Positions 55,983 through 64,000 of a DNA stretch of 64,000 bases are shown here, piece after piece. This stretch comes from Pectinophora gossypiella (taxonomy: Eukaryota > Arthropoda > Insecta > Lepidoptera > Gelechiidae). Location: NCBI RefSeq assembly GCF_024362695.1, contig NC_065423.1, forward strand, positions 179,001-243,000, in the 5' to 3' direction. Position 1 is the stretch's first letter. Every line of letters starts with the position of its first letter. The position numbers and the translations under genes are program-made. The notes below the pieces were generated by a model that was not told the DNA's origin, ran no database searches, and saw only the letters and a program-made list of their open reading frames with translations.

Positions 55983-56499
55983 AGTACGAGAGGTTTCCGT
56001 GTTTCGGTTCAATTAATCCGGTCCGATCCGATCCGCATATTGCGGCGCCTGTCATAGATAGTAACAGGGTTATCGTATCTTGATTACGAGTTCCTTTTAT
56101 TACGGATCAGTGCGGAATAAGAATTAGAAAAATATCCAGTGAGTGTATATTCAGTGTTCATTATTAGTTTATTAATTTACTTCAGCTAAAATAAAAAAAA
56201 AGTTTTATATTTCCATTCAATTTGGTAACTATGTTTTTTAGCTATTTAAAATAATTTGAAGATGCTCTCTCGCTCGTTTAAAAAAAAAAAACATTCAAAA
56301 ATAAGATAATAGTAGACGCTTGCGAGAATGACAAATGTATTCAGTTTCAAGTCGAAATATTGTTGTATGCTTGAATGTAAGTAAGTACCAGATTTTATAT
56401 TTTTTTATTAATAGTGTTCATGTATAAAACGCCTGTAAAATCACGAAACAGTATAAAATGCCAATAATAATTATAAATAACTTACACCTGCGCAAGAGT

Positions 56500-56625
56500 C
56501 GCTAACAGCGCGATCGCCTCTCGTGCGAGTCAGTTCGGCGACACACCACTCACTGTGCGTCATCCGTCGCCCACCACACCATACGTCACTATCACACACT
56601 CTCACAATACTATTCCACTATGTAA
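56500..56625 (+). promoter_or_regulatory. Possible promoter and 5' untranslated exon
   Basis: TCAGTTC at about 56529 matches the arthropod initiator TCAGT. It is followed by about 90 bases of less AT-rich sequence and then ACTAT|GTAAGTAC, a strong splice-donor consensus at 56620. A CpG-rich patch follows at 56815..56910. No TATA box at the expected place. If real, this is a first exon of a gene whose coding exons lie outside this window. It rests on motifs only. Confidence 0.3.
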
Positions 56626-57427
56626 GTACAATTTTAATTTATTTATAAAATATTTTTATGTTTGTTATTATCTACACAATTTATAAATAGAATTATTTTA
56701 TTTTTTATTTTCTTACGTCAATAACACTTTAAAAATTCTAATTTTAAAAAGTTTTAACACGCATTTTCACTTTGCGAAAAAGAGCGTTTCGAGTTCGAAT
56801 TTTGAATTCGTCGTATCGTGAGCGCTCCCGTGGCGTGTAGCGGCGTGCGGCGCGCCCGCGTGCCGGCCACCACTGCCCGCCACACGCAGCGCGGTACTGC
56901 GCGCGCATACACTTAAACCAGCTTTTTTAAAAATTATATATCGCTACTTTCCCTTATATTTGATCAGTAAACCAGATAAAACGCCGATAGTGATTTATGT
57001 AGCTCCCAGATGAAATTCAGCTTTTGAGAGCACAATTGAAAAACTTTCACATTGTGTCTCGTTCGGTCTAGCTAGCCTTAATCGCTGTGCTATTAATCTT
57101 TTTTTTTTGTTACTTACTTTAATATTTGCTACGTGCTTCGTTTTTTTATTAACTATAGTTCAAAGTGTTTTATTTCTGCTCCGTCCTGTAAGAAGTCACG
57201 TAGAGCGGATGGAGGGCCCATTCAGATGAGAGGCGTCCAAATATATCTCGCGATCGGTTCCTGAACTAGACATAGTTAGCGATGAAAATTTAATTACGTT
57301 TGGAATATCCAACGCGGTGGAGAGCTCTCCAAATATCGTTTCACAATCCCACTTCACAGTGTTTGTCGAACACTTGAGAAAACACCCCATTGACGACTAA
57401 CTCTTATGACAAAATAAACAACTTGTG
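56626..57427. other. Non-coding stretch with a CpG-rich patch
   Basis: 56815..56910 is dense in CG dinucleotides (GGCGTGCGGCGCGCCCGCG). The remainder is AT-rich; no coding remnant. Confidence 0.4.
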
Positions 57428-57530
57428 TTCTCGTACGTCCCACTGCTGGGACCAGGCATCACTTCCCACTTCTCCCATACGGAGCGTACTCCACGACATT
57501 GCTTTTCTGCTGGTTGATGAAGTTTCACAT
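57428..57530 (-). mobile_element. SINE-I tail B fragment, old
   Basis: TCGTACGTCCCACTGCTGGG, CATACGGAGCGTACTCCACG and TTCTGCTGGTTGATGAAG; inverse of tail B with many changes. Confidence 0.6.
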
Positions 57531-58704
57531 GCTATTTGGACTTCTTTAAAGTGTCTCACGTATGTCTTTCTTAATCGTACGAATGTGATCTTGATTGGAT
57601 AGTTCGAACTCTATAATCCATCAACCAAGCTTACTTATACGTTTCTTTCTTACATATAAAACTTTAATATTTTATTATGGCTAATCACATTTTAAAATAA
57701 TAATAGATGTAACATTATTGAAGCCTTAAGTCGAAGTATAAAACGTGTTTCTTGTTGCAGCAAACTTTTATACAAGAATCACTCGCCGGTTTGTTAAGAG
57801 CCACTTTTTAAAATTGTTAGCCACTCGCTTTTGATGGATGTAGTTCGAATAAGATTTTATTTTTCATTATTGGCCAAGTTTGCGAGTTTGCGTCGGGACT
57901 TTTTATACTAAATACGAGTTGTGAAGTGTTCACCCGGCTTGAAGTGAAACTAAGTATTACTTGACGGTTGAACAGGATCTAAGGAAAATTATGTTGCTTT
58001 TGGATTTGAGTGTTTTTACGGAATTTTTGTTTTTCGCATTCAACCAAAATCCTTTTTGATGGTAATGTTATGTAATGTGGCTATGTTGTTAACTGTTTCT
58101 GTACCAACTTAATGACCCCGAAACAAGCCGGTAAGTACTGACATTAAGTGTTAGTATTGCACTAGAGTGCTACAATTACTCATTAAGGTCAAAATACGCG
58201 GCAGTAAAATACGCATTGAGGCATATGTAACATAAAGCTACGCAGAACATTACATTTATAACATAAGATTATGCGTTACACATATATAACCTCAAGTTTT
58301 TGTGTTTGATTTATGAACAAGATGAATCTTGATAATTAATAGTCTGCCTGGTAATTACAGACTATGCGACCGTCGTAGCAAAATTTTAGGACGATCGAGA
58401 AGATTTTACAGGTTACAACCATAACATAACACCCTGTAAGTACCTATTTATTTCTGTTTACACTTCACGTCACTGTGAATGTGTTGACAATACAAATCAC
58501 GCATACATTAAATACTTCCCGTCCGTTACCTGGAGGGAAACCCGTTGCGGTGTGAAGAGGCGGAATGCGAGCCAACACACGCTAGTTTAGCTTTCAATAG
58601 TGTTCGCTAGAACCATCCACGTTCACGTTACATTGACGTATTACTGAGATAGGGTTGGACCACACTTAGCGACACGGATTTACACGCGCCACACATAAAA
58701 GAAG
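57531..58704. other. Non-coding stretch, nothing recognised
   Basis: AT-rich; no shared repeat or coding remnant. Confidence 0.4.
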
Positions 58705-58870
58705 CTCACGACCATATCTTAATTAGTCAGAGGTACATCGATCACAACATTAAATAATTACCCACACTACACCGAGCTTTCTGTTAAACCAACGTGGTGG
58801 CGAGCCGTATGATCGAGCCAACTGTGTTAGTGAAGACTTAATAACTCATTGTGCAAATCCGGTACCAGGG
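58705..58870 (+). repeat. REP-V copy
   Basis: CTCACGACCATATCTTAATT, GTCAGAGGTACATCGATCAC, CCCACACTACACCGAGCTTT, GAGCCGTATGATCGAGCC, and GCAAATCCGGTACCAGGGAT at the end. Confidence 0.65.
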
Positions 58871-58916
58871 ATCAAAGTAGCGCTACCCGATTGAGAAGCA
58901 TACCGGTGTACCACAG

Positions 58917-59011
58917 GTTTGGAACCCTGTCGCATTAACATATTTGACAATAGGAGCGATTTACAGTGCAGTTTGTCAAACAAGTTAATGTGACATGGTA
59001 GTAAAGTATTT
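58917..59011. mobile_element. MITE-B, short copy
   Basis: TGTCGCATTAACATATTTGACA and its imperfect inverse TGTCAAACAAGTTAATGTGACA (each about 22 bases; core AACATATTTGACA) match the inner arms of 36752..36897 in opposite orientation. The outer GTACAGTCATGAGC ends are missing. Confidence 0.65.
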
Positions 59012-59477
59012 CATTTAATCTGCGCTTCCAGCGTTATCCTATAACACACTATAATGATGTTATGAGAGTATCGAGGTTATTTGTTCAAGCAATCCAGTGT
59101 GGTACAACCCGTAGGTACAGCGCATTGAACGAATGTATGAAGTATGTACCTACTGCGTCGTGTTGGATGTAAGTGACGGCAATTTCAGATAATAGCGCTC
59201 TATTTGTAGGCTTGCTCGGGGACGTAAAGATAAACTTACTTACTTACTTTTATCGTCTAGGGCATGTTGTCAAAGTTGACTGTGGAATGAGTTTTATGTT
59301 CGACATTGTAGCGTAGGTTACATACGTGTATATGAGGTCGCGACTTTAATCCCTAAATAATATAGTGGGCAGCGTCAAAAATGACATTTTACAACAATCC
59401 ACCCATTTTACTTGTACACCATCATAGTATGCAAATAAAGAATATTTAATTGAACCCATTAAATTATATCGATAACG

Positions 59478-59737
59478 AACGACCTTCGAGGTCTTGTGAA
59501 GATCCGGAGGTACTGGGTTCAATTCTCTTTGGGGATACTTTTAACAAATATAAATAAAATAATAATAAAAAATAACACTTTATGAGCCTGTGCCCCTAAC
59601 AGATTGTTCGAAAATTAAAGCCGAGCTTCGGAATGCTTTAGTAAGTACGTAGCCGTTACATGAGCGTGTCAGACACCTACGGCAGCACAATGATAACCCT
59701 TACACCAGGGTTGGTGAGGTCGGTTTTCACTTTGTTT
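59478..59737 (+). mobile_element. SINE-I copy, degenerate
   Basis: Diverged head (CGACCTTCGAGGTCTTGTG), B box CTGGGTTCAATTCTC, an AT-rich expansion at 59540..59575, then the body and tail A (CAATGATAACCCTTACACCA, GGGTTGGTGAGGTCGG). Confidence 0.65.
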
Positions 59738-59830
59738 GACAATTCTATTTTACGCAAGCATTGACTTGTTGTAAAAGGGATACTGATTTAAATTACACCA
59801 ATAAAAAAATAAAAAGCTTTGAACATGCGT

Positions 59831-59881
59831 CCAAGCAAAATTCAATCGAATTATTTGATAATTCGATTTAATTTTGCTTGG
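59831..59881. repeat. 24-bp near-perfect hairpin
   Basis: The left arm 59831..59854 begins CCAAGCAAAATT and ends AATCGAATTAT. The right arm 59858..59881 is its inverse with one mismatch; the loop is TTG. It could be a fold-back MITE remnant or give an RNA hairpin if transcribed. Confidence 0.8.
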
Positions 59882-62603
59882 CTTTCAAATGCACACGGTC
59901 ACTACTTGTTTATTTTAAATTGGTAAAATTAACAGTCCTTTGTTTTCTATGTCACGCCGGATATTTACGTATTGTAATTACCAATATTTTTTTGAAGCAA
60001 CTATATAATTAGTCGTGCAATACAACAAACACAGTATAACAAAATTAATTATTAATAAATATTCATTTTTATTTATTATATTTTTAATTAGTCCTTCGAA
60101 ATTAGGTAATAATGAATCAATACCCGCCAAAAGTCACATTTTACATAAACCAAAATAATAATTGTGTTTAATATAATCGACCACTGAAAATGGAGAATTA
60201 TTTTCATCATCATATTTTAATAAGTAATTAAAATAATGTTCTATCAGAATCCCTTTTTCAATAATAATGACATATTTCATTATCGTTAAATCCTCGCCGA
60301 ATACATTACATTGTGACGTTGAGCGGTGAGTGAGAGGCATCCTAGATAATAATAATATTTATATAATGTACACTGCAGTTACATACACTTATTTTTTCAT
60401 GTCAAAAAGTTATTGCAGATTTTTCACGGGTTACATTCACTTTCTAAAAGTTCCGAAGATTGTGCAGGCCTCGTGGTGCAAGGTAAACATAATTTCATTT
60501 ATACATTGACCGTTATGTTTGCATATCAGTGCTCGTGGGCTATGTACGTGTCTATACGTAAAAACAGTGCGTATATACGACCTACCTGGCACACCTAAAA
60601 TGCTTAGTCGCTGACTGACACAAAGGATGAGGCTACGTATCCACGTATATTCATAGTTTCCTGTGAGGCAGACGGAGGCAAGGAGCGCGGTAGGTGGGCG
60701 GGGGGGGAGTATCAGCTCTAGGCATTCATTGCGACGCCTCAGGAAGCTCATTCATTCGCATCGAGAGGTGTACATACATTCCCGTGACGTTCAGCGGGGA
60801 CACCTCACAAAACGCAAAATCCAGTTTCTACTAGTTCCTGATAGGGACGCGTTTAGATTTAGATACCTTGAATTTCTGGTTACCGTCGTCATTCGCTTTT
60901 AACGATAAAGTAGTATTCAAGTTGTAAGACCGAATATCTTTTAACAATCCAAACATCATTGTTTAAATATTGTGTCTTGAAATATCGGCCGCATGAGGTT
61001 ATGGTGAAGTACAAATAGATATTTCGACTGATTTAACGATAAATCGAAAATTTTCATTTAAATATGTAATTTTGATCATCTCATACGCCTAAAACTACTG
61101 CGGCTTCTCAACCAGTGAAGCTCGACCCTGGGCCCTAGACATTATTTTCTTAAACATAAATAATATTGACGCCTTGAAACCATTAAAACCAATTGCTGAA
61201 TGGTAACCCGCCCATTGTTATGAAATATCACTTACATTGCATAACATAACAAACATCGCGGTGTAGGCGTGTACTCACATCGGCGAAGAGTGGGTGCATA
61301 ACGATGTTTAAGTCCCATAGGGGCATGCAATGCAACAATACACACATACACACACATAATGCACACACAGAATGCACACACACAACACATACATTATTGC
61401 ACATTATTCATTATTTTGCATTCACATGGAATGCAATAAATAATTGAGAATTATTGTCACGTTTCACTCAAATTACTACGAATTTATTTAATATTTTATG
61501 GCGGATTTAAGCACATGTATTTGCATCCCCTCTGTGACGTCTCAATTACTCAGATAATACCTGTTGTCGTCTGACACTGAACACGACTGCAATATGTCGA
61601 CCAATTATCTTTTGTCTTTCTAAATACGAACTTTGAAGAGCCATTTCGGGATTACACTAACGAGATTTGTGGCTGAGACATGCTGGGATAAATTTATTCT
61701 GAATAGGAACTAATTAGGGTCGAATAGGCTAAAATATACAATGTTGATTCTACTGAAAGACTTTAAATAAGTTTGATAGTTTTACGTCATACCAGTTACA
61801 ATTTTATTGATTAGTGGATATTTTTACATTGGTAACACTGATGTACAATAATGAGTCACACGAGTATGGTACAATCATAAACATAGTTGGTCACCAACCA
61901 TTATGGGCGTTAGCTTAACATCGTGGGTAATTAAACCAATATGCGATGATCCTAGTATTGCGTTCTACATCTGACTGCACCGCTTGTGAATATATTCGTG
62001 AGCTCATATTTATTTATACTAGCGTTAACAAACCAAAGATAAACAATCTTCAAATTGTTCTCTAAAGCAAAACATATAACAACAAACAAACGACAAACTC
62101 TTCTTCTTAAAAAGCCATGAAACTGTTTACGCCAGAAACGCGCGTGTCATATATAATGTTTACAGCCGCCAGCGATCTCCGCACTCTTTGGAGTTACGAC
62201 AAACAATATTCAATAAAACCGGACACGACTGTAACGTATACTACAAGTGCGCCATTTACATAAACCGCTGTTACCCACAACACACGCTGGCAGCGCCACA
62301 ACGCAACAACCTCCGTAGATCGCGCGTAAAATGTCCGCGCGCCTTTATGACGCAAATTAAGTGTCGCGATGAAAAATTAACTATGTAAAGCATTTTGATA
62401 TGGAACGTGCTTAATGGCGGACGAGGGACCGGAACACAGTAACAATAATAAACATGGCGCGGGACGGACCATTAGCCGCGCAAAGTGCCTGGAATTGTGA
62501 ACGCATGATAACATTAATTTCATTGAAGTTTTAAATCGAGTCATAAAATGATTATTTTATACACAAAAAATCATAGCATTTCGAGTTTGCGATATTTCTG
62601 TGG
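59882..62603. other. Non-coding stretch, little recognised
   Basis: Includes a T1 LINE fragment in inverted orientation at about 61088..61141 (ACTACTGCGGCTTCTCAACC, GGGCCCTAGAC), a CA-rich tract at 61335..61395 and a G-rich run near 60697. No coding remnant. Confidence 0.4.
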
Positions 62604-62643
62604 GGCGTAGCACGTCGTAGCAAAAGCGTAGCACTGCTACGCC
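62604..62643. repeat. GCGTAGCA cluster
   Basis: Four GTAGCA words within 40 bp, three direct (GCGTAGCA, CGTAGCA, GCGTAGCA) and one inverted (TGCTACGC), the last two forming a small hairpin. Confidence 0.5.
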
Positions 62644-64000
62644 ACTAGGGAAATTTTGCTTTGTCTGTTACATTTTGAAGAAACACAGTTTCTTACAACG
62701 AGCGTGAATTTAGGTAAACTTTAGTTCTTCTACAAATCAATAATTCTGCAGTTCTCGGTATGCACTGGTCTTTGAAGTAGCACATCAAGTATTCCGTTGC
62801 CGTCCGAACATTTGTCTAGAACATTCTTCACTTGCAAGTGGTGAGTGGAGTAAGAAATATCATTACGACACATGCGTGTAGTTGCATTCTCCGCGCCCGC
62901 GGGGTGCGGGAGTCACGGGGATGGATGTCAGTCGTGTAAACTCACAGTCTATGCTCAGTGTACGCTAGGTAGAACAATATAGCCGTCACCGTCATCGTGG
63001 TAATACTGTGAGCGGGTATGCATTCGTGAGCAGTGTTCGTAGCTTTGCCAATTGAATTAGTGAGTTGATTGTATTATGGCTTAAGATTGTAAGGTCTGAT
63101 TTACTATAGAAACCCATGACATTTTTTTATAAGTATTCTTATTAAACACAACGCATCTTTCATAATGAGGGTATACATCATCATCAGCCGTACGACGCCC
63201 ACTGCTGGGCATAGGCCTCCCCCAAATGAATGAGGGTATACATTACAAGTTATTTAATAACAAGAGACCCACATTTACAAGGCATTTTTATCATTCAAGA
63301 ATATATTCAGACGTACACGTTTCATTGTAATTCTGCTTATCACTGGCCATTTTCTCCACATAATAACAAAAACCGTCCATCTTTTTTTCTCTTAATTATA
63401 AGTTCAGTGATTCGCTTAAACATTTTCTTGTACTCTTTGTAGATTATATTTTTTCTGTTGTTCTGTTCAAGTGAAATTACTTTTCTATCTAGATGGATTA
63501 ATAAAGTAGAATTAGCAAGTAATCCTTTGGCTATTAAGAAAGCTCTTAATCATTATGATTTAGAAACGTTGTCAAAAGACCTATTTATAATACACTGGTA
63601 AACAGCTCTGACATCATTCGAGAAAATTCATTGAATTACGTTTATTTAAAATTTATTGTTTTCATTATTATGCCTTTGCGCTTAACTGCGTGCGATACAA
63701 AAATATAAAATGCGTCTAAATCATTATCTAACTGACAGAGGGGTTGTGTGCTTTGTAACATTACATTGGTGAAGAGCTGATCATCTACCATTACATGGCA
63801 TAAATATCCATCTTAAGACTTCGTATCGAGAGTGGCTGCAAGTTGTATTATCGTATATTCACAATTGGCCTTTAATGTTGACTTTAACGCTCATTTCTCA
63901 ACTATTTTCTTATAACTAGTGACTCTGTTTACCCCAATAGGTATACCACGCATGCATTTATATAATTTGAAAGTCGATCGTGGATCAATTCTCTCAAACG
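62644..64000. other. Non-coding stretch with one SINE-I tail B fragment
   Basis: CCCACTGCTGGGCATAGGCC and CCCCCAAATGAATGAGG at 63186..63232 match an inverted tail B fragment. The rest shows no repeat or coding remnant. Confidence 0.45.

Overview
The window looks like non-coding (intergenic or intronic) DNA from an insect, most likely a moth or butterfly. The base composition is AT-rich. There is no long open reading frame outside transposable elements. It carries several classes of short repeats of a kind I associate with Lepidoptera: tRNA-headed SINEs, long-armed MITEs, RTE-type LINEs, Jockey-type LINEs and a Penelope-like element. That host assignment is my inference from repeat style; no host protein-coding exon could be recognised.

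The main feature is a young RTE-type LINE at 13480..16847. Its 5' part (second half of a basic N-terminal region plus the proximal endonuclease) lies on the minus strand. Its 3' part (distal endonuclease, reverse transcriptase, C-terminal domain) is an intact 775-codon frame on the plus strand. An exact 11-bp target-site duplication flanks the whole structure, which is the signature of a twin-primed insertion.

Other coding remnants are all from retroelements. A Jockey-type RT fragment with one in-frame stop lies at 11404..12620 (minus), and a Jockey-type C-terminus at 45935..46365 (plus). RTE-type C-termini lie at 27144..27385 and 54781..55045 (plus). A badly frameshifted but recognisable Penelope-like element (RT YVDD region through the GIY-YIG nuclease) lies at 32865..33706 (minus). 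A probable 3' LTR with polypurine tract lies near 25735..26376 (minus).

The rest is a mosaic of short repeats. Labels used here are local names, not database names. SINE-I has a tRNA-like head and two alternative tails; SINE-II is the family with a 21-bp target duplication at 3439..3823. REP-IV is tRNA-like, and REP-V, REP-VI and REP-VII are shared repeats. MITE-A, MITE-B and MITE-C are terminal-inverted-repeat elements, and LINE tails T1 to T4 are 3' ends of LINEs. Several insertions keep near-perfect target duplications, and two are nested.

No tRNA gene, rRNA, CRISPR array, operon or other novel multi-gene system is supported. Possible host regulatory or 5'-exon sequence is suggested weakly at 34870..34925 and 56500..56625. 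Stretches described as empty were read on both strands by eye only.
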